DNA of 64,000 nucleotides from Gossypium raimondii (GCF_025698545.1 NC_068569.1:14446001-14510000), one strand, 5' to 3'. Positions 1 through 13,662 are shown, counted from the stretch's first letter. The notes: generated by a model from the letters alone, not told the origin. Program-made: numbers and translations.

Positions 1-1197
1 AGAGCACTGCCTGCCATAGAGCTTATCCTAGAATCATTAGAGAATGAGATAACCCCCCCCTGGTTAAAAAAAGCATCAAGAGAATGAGCAAGCAGCCAAA
101 CTGTATCGTAAGCATAAAGTCCATAAGCGTTCAACTGTGGAGAACCTCCAATTATGCGGTTCCACCTAGCGAAAAAGGCTCTTTTTCGATCCGAATCAGT
201 TGTGTGTTGACGTAAAGTTAGAACTCCTTGTATTTTGTCCATGGTCTCAGAAGGCAAAGGAGACTCAGAATCTAAAACTAATGAAAGCCAATCCGTAGCT
301 ATCCATACGTAACCATTGCCCATCATTCCAAGATGGTTTGCAACAGAGAAAACCTTAAACCCTACTATTTGATTTAAATGCAGAACAACAATTCGAGATT
401 GCATTAATGCAACCTTAACAAGAATATCCATGATGGCACCCTGAGTCACTGAAGAATCTGGTTGAATACCTACCTTGTAGGAGATTTTGCAGCGCCTCTC
501 TGCAAGTTTATCATTCAATGCTGACACACCATTTCGCCCCCAATCATCATCTATAAAGATTGCAATGACCTCCTTCCAACCATAATGGTCAATGATATCA
601 GCCACAGCAGTCATTTGATACAAGTCACTCTGTGCTGTCCTAACAAAAAAAGGGAACTGAAGGGAAGAAAGGGTGGGATCTGTAGCTGCAAATGACAGTA
701 GAGGAACTCGGAGTTCGCTTGCAACATGTGATATAATAGGAGCAACCACAGAACATTGGGGACCTATAATGGCAACGACGTCAGTCGCCATGTACCGCAA
801 AGCTGTTATTCAACACATAAATTTGAGTATATTAATTATCAGTAGCAGACAATATTTTTTCTTGACCATTATATGTAAGAAAAACAAGTAATTACCAAAA
901 GCAGATAATGGATTGTAAAATACCTTCGACCATGCCAAGAAAGCCATTGCAATTGGTATCTTGCAGTGTTACACTAAGTTTAGTTCCTTTGAGAATGCTT
1001 GAATTGGAGTTGACATCTTTCAGAGCTTCATCAATAGCAATCTTGGCAACTCTTCCAATGATAGAGTCAAAATTAAACATTGCTCCAATATTAACAACAG
1101 CTGGCCGAGTTGAAGCATTTCTACCATAACCAATTTGAAACACCCCTAAGTGGAGAGAGAGTAGGAAAATAAAGCCAGCCACATTCATTTCAGTCAA
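1..1197 (-). CDS. Glutamate receptor-like channel, GLR3 clade (5' part, cut by window edge)
   Basis: Two exons are visible: 1197-924 and 802-1. The junction is GT-AG and keeps frame (GAA-G|CT reads Glu-Ala), and exon 2 is still open at base 1. The first residues form a signal peptide ending near the FQIGYG residues. After it comes the amino-terminal ligand-binding domain of plant GLRs, with [63 protein letters not shown] and [13 protein letters not shown]. GLRs are Ca2+-permeable plasma-membrane or endomembrane channels gated by amino acids and used in wound and defence signalling. By eye it is closest to GLR3.3/GLR3.6-type proteins, but the S1/S2 ligand core and pore lie outside the window, so I give no subfamily number. 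Met at 1197 or 1188 could both start; both give the same signal peptide core. Confidence 0.9.
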
Positions 1198-3805
1198 CTA
1201 TGAGACCAACTTGACCGGCACAAGATGTATTGAGTCCACTATTGCCACCAATCGTTTCAGAAACTCTACATATAGAAGGAACTAAAAGTTTCTCAGATAA
1301 AACTATTAAAGATATATTATGCAAATATTATGTTACAGATTAAGACCCAAAAAGCTCCAGCAGCAAAAGAACATGGAAGGGTTTCAATGACCAATCAAAC
1401 ACTACTAAGGAAAGGCCATGTCTATTTAAACTTATTTATAAACAAAACCATCAATTTAACCTTACCTACCGCCCCGTGCTTCATTATTCTCTATATATTT
1501 GATTGAACGATGAAACCAATGATAAAATTACCCAAAAAGAATGTAGAGACGGAACCAATAGAGGTGACAGGTAAAATAAAGAATGTGAACATATGATAGT
1601 GGAAATCAGAATCAGATTCCAGGACTGAATCAAACCTAATAAAACATACCAACATAAAGCAGCAAGACTCAAGAATAGCACATTCATTCATGAGGCCAAG
1701 TGGTAGTATAATATTATTTATTTGGGAGAAAATGGAAACCCAACAAGAAGTAACTGTATAAAGCTCCTTATCTCAAACTCAAGAAACGAAGTAAAGAGAG
1801 AAAAAACAGAGGAAAAAGCACAATAAAAAATAATAATAAGCAAGTGATAATAAAGCAGGAAGGAAGCTATAATATTAAAAAGGCCAGAAGAAGAAACACA
1901 GTCAGCGGCTGAAAAAGCAAATCTAAGAATGAGACTTGAATATTTTTTACCAAACAATCCACCAGCCTTGTACTTCTATGCTTATGGCTATGCGGGAAAA
2001 AGGAGAGATAGGAGGGGGGATACCATTCTTAATGGTAGCCGATAGGGTTGCAAAACCAAAACAATGTCCAATTGAAAATTGCCAAATACAAAAGTAAAAG
2101 GAACACAACTAAAGAATCAAAGTTCAGGTGCGGGGCAGAAATGAGATTTTACTCAATAAGCAACTTTCGAGGGTTCCATTTAGGACAAAGATTGAGAAGA
2201 AGTATTTGTTAGAAAGGGAAGCGATGCTTCTTGCTGTTCACCGTATTTCTGTCCTAACGACATAGTTGGTGTTCTGTTTATCGGGGAATCAACTAAATTA
2301 ACTGAACAGAGGCGCTGGAATTCGTATACCCACGCACTAAAGAGCCACGAGTTCAATGAGGGATTTGAACTTTCAAAGCTTTTCCTTCTTTTAGTTAAAA
2401 ACAGAGCATAAATCAAAAAAGGCGGCCTTACAAAACATCGTCAATTTACTTGATAATGATATAATTCTGGATTCAAGTTATGGAGAAAAGTTAATGACTG
2501 AAGCTGGAACTTAAGCATTCGTGTTGGTTGGAAATGAAGTTGTAACCTTTGCTTGCTTGAGAGGTCAGAAAACTTGATGGTGTCGGATTTGTCCTAAGGG
2601 AAGTAAACTTCTGACTATGAGTGAGGAAAATTGAGAGTGAAAGAGGGAATACATTACATACACAAATGCAAGATGAGATGAGAGCAGAGTCAGCCAATTT
2701 GGGCATTATGAAGATGGGACCGAAAGATGGACCACTTAGCTGGGACATACTCTCATACATTTACGTTCACAATAACGATACCTTTTGTTCCATCCACATC
2801 AAATCTATTTCCTCTTGTTTCCATCCTATAGAAGCCGTCACAAAGTCTCAACCAATCATCTTACAACTGAAACAATACTTTCCCCACAATCACTGTAAAC
2901 TACCCGGAATCGCCGGTTGCCGACACCCCTATCATTATCAACAAAAAGTTTTATGATGCGGCTTATCTTGAGCCATGGACTCTAGCATGGCGGCCTGCAT
3001 CGCAGATTGGCCTATTCCAAAAGACAATGAAGAAATTGTCAAAAGCAATTGAGGCCCAACGATGGTCGCATGCTGCACTGCCCAATTAACGACCCAGCCC
3101 AAACTTAATATTCAAACCTAACACTAACAGCTACTAGCTTTCTTCCTACTAACAAAAATTGCTGCGTCATTTTACAATGCGACAACAAATTAATACAAAG
3201 GGGAACGAAAAGCACACGTTAAAATCCATTAGTATCGACATGATAGGCGGTTTCCCAAATCAGAGTTAGCGGGTTGTCAGATGTTTGCGAAAATCCTCAC
3301 AGGCTTTCATTCAGACGTCGGTACAGAAATGCTTTTGATGAAACTGAACCTTCATTTTAACTGAATACAAAATCTTACAAGTTTATTAGGCAAAGAAGTG
3401 AACGATGAAATGCGAAAAGAACCCCTGCTTTTGTTGCTGGTAGGAACTTAATGTTCGGTTGTGTGTTAGATTTCTTCATTGTGTGTGATATGGAGATGAA
3501 CTGGAATCCCATGGTTCATGAATTAGCTGCTGCTGCTTGCATGACGAAGACAATGACGATGCCACATCTATAAGGAATCTCTTTGCCACGCATCGAATCA
3601 GAAAATTCTAAATACTTATTGCTAGTTGGGGGATTTTGCTCGTGTATTTCGACCTCTGAATTTATGGGATTTGTAGAATGACAATTACCACCACTGGCTT
3701 CTAGCTCTTATTCAGACTTGGAAGAGGTACGGTCAATTGTAGTCTTCCTTGTAGTGTCTTCATGACTGTTCATAAATCGATCAAGTATTTTTCATTTTTT
3801 GCTTC
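1198..3805. other. GLR upstream region, no gene seen
   Basis: About 2.6 kb upstream of the GLR start codon. The open frames here are short, lack recognisable motifs and overlap on both strands. The stretch should hold the GLR leader, possibly with leader introns, and promoter; I could not place a convincing transcription start. A T-loop-like string near 2360 does not fold into a tRNA. Confidence 0.5.
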
Positions 3806-4325
3806 TATAAACTATATTATTAGTTACTAACGAGTTTTCATTTTGATTACTTAATTAGAAAAAAATATAATTTAATCATTGAATTATTCAAAAATTTTCA
3901 TTTAAATTATTGATTGTTAAGTGTTTTTTCTAAAGCTCCGCCAATAAATTTCAAGAGAGATTTGATAATTAGTAAAGTAGATTAATACCCATAAACAAAT
4001 AGAACATACATTAAATTCAAATCAATCTAACGATCAATATTGAAGATCGAAGACAAGCTGTTTTTATTTTGCTTCGTAAATTTATAACGTGTAAAGTTGT
4101 TTCATGAAAAAATTAAACTGTAAAATAAAAAGAAAAAGAGAGCTTTCGATTAGTACAAACAGGGTGAACAAAAAAAAAAACTCATATAACATCGATTTTA
4201 ATAACCCAGTAACTTAAATAACAATTTTGAATAATTCAACGTCCAAATTGAAACTTTTTTAATTAAGTAATCAAAATAAAAATTTACCCATGATTCAGTG
4301 ACTAGTTGATTAGTTTAACCTATAA
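3806..4325. repeat. AT-rich long-inverted-repeat element (MITE-like), about 520 bp
   Basis: The left flank (about 3806-3900: TATAAACTA, then ATTTTGATTACTTAATTA, then TTGAATTATTCAAAA) reappears in reverse complement at about 4325-4200. The arms are roughly 100 bp with small indels and carry no coding capacity. This is the pattern of a non-autonomous inverted-repeat transposon. I could not fix the target duplication. Confidence 0.55.
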
Positions 4326-4554
4326 TAAATATCTGCCTTGATTCATTCATTATTTTTCTATAATAAATATCCAGACAAGCACCAACTCCATGTTGCAAGC
4401 AGAATATACAGCATATGGAGAAAGGTAGTCAAACAGCAAACCTAACCAAAAACTTAGAAACCACTAGAAATGGAAAATTGAAGAGAAAATTTTTTCTCTT
4501 CTTCCGGTCTCCATTTTTCATTAGATTACCAGTTAGAAAGCACTCCAATTATCA

Positions 4555-5850
4555 GAAGAACCTTTCTTTGGGCTGTGATGATCTGATGGGACTTTAAATG
4601 AACCACTGGAGCCAAATGGATCGCGTCATCAAAAGAAAATCCATGGCCAAACTCTCTGGTACTACTTATGGAGTCACAAACCTAGTGAGTATCTCAGATT
4701 GCTGTGAAAATCCGCTATCGCCCATGCTGATAGAAACAAACCTAGAGGAACTTTATAACTGATCACTTGAAGGGGAATTTCCAAACTCGGAGAGTGGAGT
4801 GCTGAGAACAGTCTTGAAATGTGAATGGACACTTCTCATCATAAAAGCTTTCTGCGCTTGGGGATTCTGTTCTTGTTGGGCGTACACCAAAATCACTTGA
4901 ACCAAAAACTTCATTGTGCTTGTCAGAGTCCCCACCCTGCCATGTGGGATTAAATATCATGAGTAAATATTTCAATCTGCAACTCATACCATCAGACTAA
5001 AATGGATCATAACCAGCCTTCTGACTGAGAGCTCTTAGCTCTACACAAATGACAAATCTATCTAATCTAAATTATACATTTTTCTGTATCACCAGACAAG
5101 GTACATGTCAAATGTGTTGGCAATCTACACAAATGACAAATCTACATAACCTAAATTATCAAGATGCTGAAAACAGGGGAAAATGCTTCAAGAAGTTCAG
5201 GCCACATTGGTATTAACAGGATTAAACACCTAATCCCCACACAGTCTGCATCGTCATTATCAACAGTCCCCCAAGCTGATTGACCAAAACTTCTGTCCAG
5301 AAAAAATGAACAAAATAAGCAAGAACAAATGAGAAAAAAAAGAGTCTGACGAGAAAAATAAAAGTTGACTAGAAAACAATTTTCTACTTCAATACTGATT
5401 TGTTTCTACATCTGCTTCTGTATTCTTTCCAAAACGGTCATCAGAAAATTGTTGAGATTGACTTTCTAGTGAGTTTCTTTCAGTAGGATTGTCACAAGGA
5501 CTTCTGGCAGATTCATCTTCACTGTGTATAGGCAGACTCACTCTTAATGAGATATCCAGCAGCAGTGAAGAGATTACCCATTTTTTCATCCAAATAGGAA
5601 GAGGAATTAGAGGTCGAGCTACCATCTGGAGATACTTTTCCTCTCTGAGAGACTGACACATTTTTCACTTTGACAGAGAACTCATTGCCAAATCCTGAAA
5701 TTTCAAATGAAATGCCAGACAGCACAGATAAGGTCATGAATTCATAATCCCTACCTACTTTGAGAGCTTCGGTTACCCATTTCCATTCTTTTTCTTTTTG
5801 GCATAATCTAAATCTCCCTTCACAATTGATTGTCAACATTGTTCTACTAG
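4555..5850 (-). pseudogene. EH1: Relic of EH-domain endocytic protein gene (EH1/Pan1-like), 3' half
   Basis: Read on the minus strand, a series of short frames matches in order the C-terminal half of plant Eps15-like EH-domain proteins. They are: GFGNEFSVKVKNV (about 5690-5650), SEDESARSP and FGKNTEAD (5525-5400), SAWGTVDNDDAD (about 5290-5230, expected SxWGTFDNxDxD), FGVRPTRTESPSAESF (about 4895-4840), then STPLSEFGNSP, GDSGFSQQSE and LTRF (4800-4680). The frames are broken by stops and by shifts, for example near 5240 and 4820. Intron-like spacers remain, including an AG acceptor before the SAWGT block whose donor is damaged, so this is not a retrocopy. Intact EH1/Pan1 proteins belong to the TPLATE complex of clathrin-mediated endocytosis. 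The N-terminal EH domains are not recognisable here. Confidence 0.82.
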
Positions 5851-6610
5851 AAGCTCCTCAATTCCCAGACACATATACACATAATATTATGGTTCAACTA
5901 GCCCATCATGCTCTATTTAAGAAATTCAAGAATCAGTACAGCTATAACGCTTTTCCAAAAGATATGCAATCGATAAAGACACTGCCCGCTACACTAATAC
6001 ATGAATGGGGTGACATGCTGGATCAGAACAGGTTTCAACATCTTGTCCATAAGAACTAAGCAGCAAACAACTCTCCCACTGTGAACATTGAACAATCCTT
6101 CAAAATTAAATGAATAAAATGAAACATTACAAGCTGACAGAGAAGTGAGTATTCTAACAAGACTTCATAAACTCATCCAGCACTTCATGAAATGACAGTT
6201 TCCAGTTCACCAATTTCAGGGTACTGAATATTTTATAATGCCAATGATTCGCGATATGAAACCCATAAATTTACAAAGACATAATACTATATAAAGTGGC
6301 AAGAATCAACAGATAATGTTACCAATAGCAATTATTCTTACTATATAGGCATGAACATTATCGAGTTGAGGGAGTAATTGAGAGCAGAAATGCAACAAAA
6401 GAGAAGTAAACTAGAGATGGAAGGTAAAAGAAAAGCCAATGTTTACTCCTTTCAATGATATGCAGTGTCTTCATACTAGGCAAGAAACCTTAGATACAGG
6501 CTCTAGGAATACCAGTAAAATAACTACATCAGCAATACAAGCTAGTTTAATAAAATAGACAAAGTACAAAGGCAAAGTATACTTGCCTGAATTACGTATA
6601 AATGTGCGAC
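5851..6610. other. Intergenic, PPR 3' flank
   Basis: AT-rich DNA between the EH1 relic and the PPR stop codon. It should hold the PPR 3' UTR. The upstream EH-domain part of the relic may once have lain here, but I cannot recognise it. Confidence 0.4.
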
Positions 6611-8311
6611 TCAAAAATGCCAGCCATTAGAACGCCAATATCTCTGAGCATTTTCATTGCGGCGAGCATCTTTAATCTTCAAAAATAGCTTGTAAGCCTT
6701 ATCAACATCATTTGCAGCAAGTAGTTTGTTATTTAATTTGCTACATACAATCTTGCTTGGGCAAAACCCCTTGCGCAAAGCCTCCTCCATAACATGTACA
6801 GCATTTTCAAGGTGCCCTATGTTGCAAAGACCATTAATGACATATTCATAAACTTCCATATCAGAAGTATGACCACTTTCTTGCATCTCATCCCATAAAT
6901 TTAACAGCATTCCACTTTTACCAAATCTGGATAGCCGCTTGAGCAATAACTTATAGGCATTGAGTGATATTTGGCAGCCAAATTTTCTTGCTTTCTTATA
7001 GATCATCATAGCTGCGTGAGGTGGACCATAACTGCATAAAGGTTCAATGAAAGAGGTTAAAGACCCTGTAGGGGGGACAATCCCCTGAACTAACATCTCT
7101 TCAAAAATTTCAAGAGCATCAGCCACTTGTTGAGATTTGAGAAAAGCAGATATCAGTTTCGTGTAAGTATGCAAATCAGGGTCAAAGTTACTTTCCAGCA
7201 AAGCCTTGTAATATTTCTTACATTCATCAAAATTCTGTGTAGAAATAAAATTAGAAATCATTGCATTGTAAACTCTAGTGTCTGGAATGCAGCCTTTCTC
7301 CTTCATATGATCAAAAATCTCAACGGCGTCATCAATCTGCCCTGCTCTTCCTAAGCCCTCAATGAGGTAACTGAAAGTTGAACAATCTGGAGTAAATCCA
7401 TCTGCTATCATTGCTTTCACTGTCCTCTCCATTTCGCTAACTCTACCTAATTTCGACCATCCACTTACCATGATATTGTATGTCACACAATTAAACTTTA
7501 TCTTCCCACCCACTGCATTGAACAACGAATTTGCAGCACCTACATGAGTTCTACGGCACAAACACAGTAAAAGCACATTCAAAGACTCAGTATCTGGCGT
7601 CAATCCAAACTCTTCTAAGTTCTCAAACATGTCCAAAGCTTTATGTACACGCCGGGCCCTAATGAAACTGTCCATTACAGCTGAAACTGTCTCCAAATTA
7701 GGTTTTACGCCATCTTTCACCATATCATGCAGGACTTGAATCATGAACTCGAAAAATTTTCTTCTACCTAAAGCTCTAATGATTATGTAGTAACTGTGAG
7801 CATCTCTTGGTATCCCTGGCTGCTTGATTGCCCAATTGAAAAACAAAACCATAGCTTTACCGCCTAAATTCCCTCTATCTACGACCTTAGCAATAAGATC
7901 GATGCTTAATTCCACGCTAACATTTGACAGAGCACTTTCTATTGCAGTTCTACCCCTCAACTTTTGCAGAAAAATCCCTCGCAATTTCTCTTCGGGCAAT
8001 AAAAATTCATCAACGTCTCTACTTTCTATTTGTTTCACCGGATAACTCTCCTTATATGGATACAGTGGAATAGTCGTGTTGATATGAGAAAGCTGAAACA
8101 AGTCGGAGAGTTCAGTAAGAACGCGACGCTCGTCGACGTTACACCGGTTGTGTGTTTGATGAAATGACGGATCATTTATTGAGGAATCGGGAATACCATT
8201 AATAGTTGAAAATCGGAATACAGAAAGGAGCGAACTAAAGTGGGGCAAACGATACCTGCCACTGCTAAAACTCAAATACCATCCAGGGAGTCGCCGGACA
8301 TGAAACGCCAT
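6611..8311 (-). CDS. P-class pentatricopeptide repeat protein, probably mitochondrial
   Basis: A single intronless frame of 566 aa, as is usual for plant PPR genes. The first ~40 residues are rich in Arg, Ser and Phe and poor in acids, like a mitochondrial presequence. From about residue 170 to 550 there are ten or eleven 35-aa PPR motifs of the plain P type, for example YNIMVSGWSKLGRVSEMER, FSYLIEGLGRAGQIDDAVE, YNAMISNFISTQNFDE and YEYVINGLCNIGHLENAV. No E, DYW or SMR domain follows, so it should act as an RNA-binding protein in organelle RNA stability, splicing or translation, not as a C-to-U deaminase. The C-terminus NAQRYWRSNGWHF reminds me of the At5g43820-type protein, but that assignment is from memory. 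It is divergent to FANCJ, 1.28 kb between start codons. Confidence 0.93.
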   Translation of the reverse strand: MAFHVRRLPGWYLSFSSGRYRLPHFSSLLSVFRFSTINGIPDSSINDPSFHQTHNRCNVDERRVLTELSDLFQLSHINTTIPLYPYKESYPVKQIESRDVDEFLLPEEKLRGIFLQKLRGRTAIESALSNVSVELSIDLIAKVVDRGNLGGKAMVLFFNWAIKQPGIPRDAHSYYIIIRALGRRKFFEFMIQVLHDMVKDGVKPNLETVSAVMDSFIRARRVHKALDMFENLEEFGLTPDTESLNVLLLCLCRRTHVGAANSLFNAVGGKIKFNCVTYNIMVSGWSKLGRVSEMERTVKAMIADGFTPDCSTFSYLIEGLGRAGQIDDAVEIFDHMKEKGCIPDTRVYNAMISNFISTQNFDECKKYYKALLESNFDPDLHTYTKLISAFLKSQQVADALEIFEEMLVQGIVPPTGSLTSFIEPLCSYGPPHAAMMIYKKARKFGCQISLNAYKLLLKRLSRFGKSGMLLNLWDEMQESGHTSDMEVYEYVINGLCNIGHLENAVHVMEEALRKGFCPSKIVCSKLNNKLLAANDVDKAYKLFLKIKDARRNENAQRYWRSNGWHF

Positions 8312-9588
8312 TGAAAAGCAGTTCTCGGTTACTAGTTCGATCTAGAAATGCTGAGCGTTTATCTTTCTTTTGTTACACCAGAGGCGAGACTGAGTTTTGT
8401 ATTATTGTATAGGTGAATTTTATCGGTAAATTTCCTAATTCGTTATCCAACTTTCAGTTTGTTTTTATTTTAATCATCTAACTATTAAGATTTTCAATTT
8501 AATTATTAAAATTTTTAATTTTAATTTTTTTAATTGCTCTAGTGCTAAATCTTTGACACTTAATAATGGGGCATAAAAACAACTTTTTATGACATGACAT
8601 TTATTTCTTCTTTCTTTATTTTTTGATTTCATCATCTTCTCAAACAAAAAAAAAAAACCTTTTATGGTTTCCTCCTCCATATCACATAGTTCTTGGAATC
8701 ACCATTCCTCGTCATCTTCTTTGATCATTATGGGTATTGGCGAATTTGTCTTATCATCTTTTATCACACAATTTGATTTGATTTCTCAAAATTCATGTCA
8801 AAATTTATGAATTTTAACCTAAAATTTGAAACAGATGCTACGACATCCAAGAACCAGTCGAGTCTAAAAATGGATAATCTCTTTTCTTTTTTTTATGTGC
8901 ATTTTGAGGTTTGTTGGATTTTAGGGTCGAAGGTTAAAATTTTTAGAACAAATACTAAACTGACATAATACATAAATGTTGAAATTTAAAATTGTTATCA
9001 TGTCAGTTTAAAAGTTACCACTATTAGTGGATTAGTGACAAAAAAAAGATAAAATTGAATTGTCCGGGTGACAATTTTGTAATCTTCCTAATAGTCATTT
9101 TGTAACTTTTCGTAATTTGATGAAAAAAATACTAATAATTGATTCACTAGTTTAGGCAAAATAAAAAGAAGATAAGGGAGAAATAAATAGAAAATATTGA
9201 TTTCAATATTATTAAATCAAGTAAAAATAATTATATATTGCTTGACTTTTAAAATAAAAAACTTATGATATATTTATTCAGACCCTGGCCCAAACATTTG
9301 TAACGACACAATCCACCAAACCGACGCGGATCAGCTTCATATTTGAACTACAACACCGCCAATGGATTATTTCCACCAAGCCCAATTAGATGGGCTTTTA
9401 CTTGTTTTTTATATTTTGATTTTAGTTTTCCTTTTTTGGCATTCTTGTAACTGAAGCAATATGCTCAAAACTCCCGCCAAAACTTCACTTCTCCCGCTTA
9501 TATTTCCTTTCCTCAGTCTCAAGCTCTCTATAACTCTAGTCAAGCGTCCGCATGCACTTCTCTTTTTCCGAACCCAATCAAGCAAACA
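8312..9588. promoter_or_regulatory. Divergent intergenic region between the PPR gene and FANCJ
   Basis: About 1.3 kb that must hold the two 5' UTRs and promoters. The middle part (about 8420-9260) is very AT-rich and resembles degenerate repeat DNA. The last 300 bp before the FANCJ start are more GC-balanced. I see no clear TATA box that decides either start. Confidence 0.4.
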
Positions 9589-12500
9589 ATGTCTGCAACA
9601 CTCGGAACTGGAAACGGAGCTAAACCCAGCAAAACTCCTAACCCTTACTTCATCAGTCCCAAGAATCCCAAAAATGTTCACCATATTGCAGGGATTCCGG
9701 TGGAATTCCCATACAAGCCGTACGGGACGCAGCTTTCCTTCATGTACAGAGTCATATCAACCCTAGATCGAGCTCAGAAAGACGGCCATTGTCATGCCTT
9801 GATTGAATCGCCCACTGGTACCGGTAAATCACTATCGCTTCTTTGCTCCACTCTTGCTTGGCAGAAAAACTATAAGATCAATAACATCAAAGGCATTCTG
9901 TCTCAATCCATCCCGGATCCAGAGGCCGTCACTGATCCTCTCGGTCATGGCGGTGGTTTTATTCCCGAAACACAACCTTCAACTTCAAGTAAGTTTGCGA
10001 TACTTTCTCAGATTTCCTTGGCATTCTATTTGATAATTCAGGATCTCGATTTCCGGCATTGCTTTGCTTCAAATTTGAACTTGATAGAATAAGTATGTTC
10101 GTCTATATTCAAGGGTGCATGCATGATGATCCTTGATTATTTTCTTAGGCATTCCTTCATCAAGCATTTCAGAGTCACCTCAGAATGCTGCAAATAGCAA
10201 GAATAAGAAGAAAATGTTGGCTCCTACCATATATTATGCTTCGTAAGTGTAATAATAAAATCAATTTAGCGTTTTGGTTATTTTATTTTTTTTATTACCT
10301 TTGGTTTGTCTGAAGCAGGCTTCATTTTAAGGTCATATTCTATTTAAAATATCCTTCTCTCCATTCCTTTTGACATCAAACTATCACTCAAATTTGAATT
10401 TGGTTCTGAAATAATCTGATTTAGAGCCTATTATCAAAGCTATGACAGGAACAAAGGTTTATGGTTTGTGTCGAGTGAAAAGGATACTAATTTTTTTTTG
10501 TGTGATAGAGAATGGTTCTTGCGGAGTTGGTATCGTGCTTGGGATCATTGCTGGTTTAAGCCTTTAAAATATTCATGATAACTGAGCTAATATTCTGATT
10601 TCATTAATCTGTGTGAAAAAGCTGCAAGGACTTGTATGATTGAAGGTTTGGATCTGTTATTAAGCATTGTGGTTTCCTATTAATGTCAGGAGGACTCATT
10701 CACAAATTTCTCAAGTGATTCGTGAATACAGGAAAACTTCTTATCGAGTTCCCATGGCAATATTGGTATTTTATACGTTTCTTCATTTTGACTTTCTTCT
10801 TCTTCTTCTTCTTCTTCCATTTTGTGTGTGTGGAAAAGCTTTCATCAATTGCGTTCTGTTACATAATTTTTCTTATGTAACAGATTCAGATACGGAAAAC
10901 TGGTCAAAATTTGATTTTTTTGAAAATTTCTCAGGCTTCAAGGAAACATTATTGCACAAATCCTCATGTCTCCAAGGAGAATATTGATGAAGAATGGTGC
11001 AATATCTGGACCTTAGAATTCTTTATTCTTACCTAGTATGATTTCCGTTACTTTTTTCATACTAAGCCTACTACTGGAATTTGACAGCAAGCTTCTGTTG
11101 AGTCAAGAGGAAGGATGCTTTGAATTTAAGTGAGTTGGTCCTCTGTCTGGTATCCATTTATGGTGTCTTAGTTTTGGTTGTCCACAATTTCACTGTCAAT
11201 TTCGAAGTAAGAGTATAGCCAACAGAAATTACTCATTTCATGCAGAAATATGCATAAGGTCAAATGTCATCCCTCAGTTCAGAAAGGAGGCTGTCATGAG
11301 GCCCATGATATTGAAGATATTGTCAAAATTGGACAAGTTGTTAAAGGTTATTCTTTTCCCGTTCAAATGTATTTCTACCACTACGTTGCTCTTCTGAATC
11401 TGACACAGGTTTTTTCTTCAATTTCCAGGATGTGCATACTATGCTGCACGTTCAATGGCAGATGATGCACAATTGATTTTTTGCCCGTATAGCTACATTA
11501 TCAATCCTGTTATTCGAGGGGCAATGGATGTAGATATCAAAGGAGCCATTATAGTTCTTGATGAAGCTCAGTATGTTACTGCCAAGTTTCATAATGATTT
11601 CCTGATGAACACCTGATTATTTTCTGATAAATTTTAGCAGAACCAAACATTCTATAGTATCGACTTAGATCTTGTAATTGTTTCTATATATTGGCTCTGC
11701 CGTTTAGTTTTGCTGAGTTGGGGTAGCCAAATTGTTTTTGTTTTGTTTTGTATTGTAGGGTTGTTTGTTGTTTGGTTTTGGTTTTAGCATCTGGTGTACC
11801 CAGAAGTTATGTACCTTTTGACCTTTCTGTGGTTTTTTACGATTGTAGAAACACTCAAGTATGTCAAATTCACTTTATTTCCCTTGGTTTTTAACTTTTC
11901 TCTTATTCCTAGTACACAAACTCCTCCAAGTCTGCAATCTCAGATGCACTCAAAAGTTGTGTTTCATTCTTGGGATCTACATAGAATAGATGTGATTTGG
12001 TTGAGCCCAAAGGATTTAAGAAACATCTCTTTAGATCCTTATATGAGTTTTGGAAATTGAGGTCAATGATAGTCGGTGGCTTGCTAAATTAGACATATAG
12101 ACAAATGCAGGTGCTTTAGAACTGATTTCTCATGCCATTTGGGATGACTGGTTGACATTTGATTTTCTTTTATATTTGTTTTGTTTGGGAAGGTTGAATA
12201 TCAAGAGTTTCTTTTGTTACAGCAATTTAGAGGATATTGCTCGTGAAGGTGGTAGTGTGGATCTTGAAGAAGATGCTTTGCACAGTAGGTTACCGAACTT
12301 CTATTTTTACCTTATCATGTTAGGATTCTAGTTCTTATAGCAATTATTGGTTATGGTAGAATTGCAGATGGAGCTTCATCAACTCAAGATGATCAAGGCT
12401 GACGTTTACCAACCATTGTCTGAAATGATAATGGTAAGGGAAGTAATTGATCATGCAACAGTGAGGTCTGATGTTATATTAGTTAACTTTTTGCTTTTGA

Positions 12501-13629
12501 TGTCATGGATGTGTAGAACCTAATAAGTTGGATTGAGCAGACAAAGAGCAAATTAGAAGCAACAAATGAATCTAAGCACTACTTCTCCTCGTAAGTGTTG
12601 CAAAAAACTTCATTGTTGTGGTTATCCTTATCTCTCCTTGTGGGACTGTCATGTCGGCGAATATAATGGAATGCCTTAAAAAATTCTTTCTTTAGCACAC
12701 ACAATCTTGTTAACATCTACTTGAAGGTATGCCACTGTCTTCAAACTAGCTGAGCTTCTAAAAGCGGGATGCATGCTGTAGATTGCATTATGTCTGCAAT
12801 TGCATTAAAGTAAATTGTAATATCATGCTTTCTTTTGTAATAAAGAAATCAATGGAACTATGTCAATTTTCACCTTAGTTCCTGCAAATAAGTTTGTTTG
12901 AGAAAGTTATAAAGTTATTATGTGTCTTTTCATTGTTTTTTCCTGTTAGAATTTGGTTTGTATGGCCTTACATGTTTCTATAAACATGTCTTTAGCTGGA
13001 CCGGTGACAAGGCGGTAAGGCAACTCCAAGAAGCTAACATTTCACAGCAATTCTTCCCTGTCTTGCTAGAATGTGCAACAAAGGTACTCAACAACATTCT
13101 GAGGCTTTATTCTTACTGTTTTATACTGACTATGAACCGCACTTTATTCAAGGCAATCAGAGCTGCTTCAGATACAGAATCAGATGTACTTCATTTAAGT
13201 GGCATGTCTGTCATAACCTTGGAAGGTATATATTTTATTTTCTTGTTTTTATACTGCAAGCTACTTAAAATCCCCTGCAGTCTTAATATTGGTTTTAACT
13301 ACATCAAGAAATGTATTACAGGGCTGTTCTCTTCACTGACATATTTCTTCTCAAGAGATGGTTCTCACATTTTTGATTATCAGCTTGCTCTACAACGATA
13401 TTTTAAAAAAGATGAGAGTGAGTTGTTAATGAGTTTATTACTATATTTTTATTCTGTCATTTTAATTAGAGATGACTATAGGTTTGATATCTACATTTTT
13501 TTGTAATATCTGTATTGACATTAGCATAACTACTTTAAAATCCGATTCCTTTATTATTTGCACCTGAATTAAATAATATTCTCTACCAGATATCTGGGTT
13601 TGCTAAATATTTGAGTTCATTTAGTCAAG

Positions 13630-13662
<33 letters not shown>

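Noticed and set aside
2340-2375. T-loop-like GTTCAAATCCC on the minus strand suggesting a tRNA
   Set aside because: No matching acceptor, D or anticodon arms can be formed around it.
12922-13506. 194-aa plus-strand frame within FANCJ
   Set aside because: It only joins exons 11-13 by reading through AT-rich introns; the spliced frame explains the conserved helicase residues.
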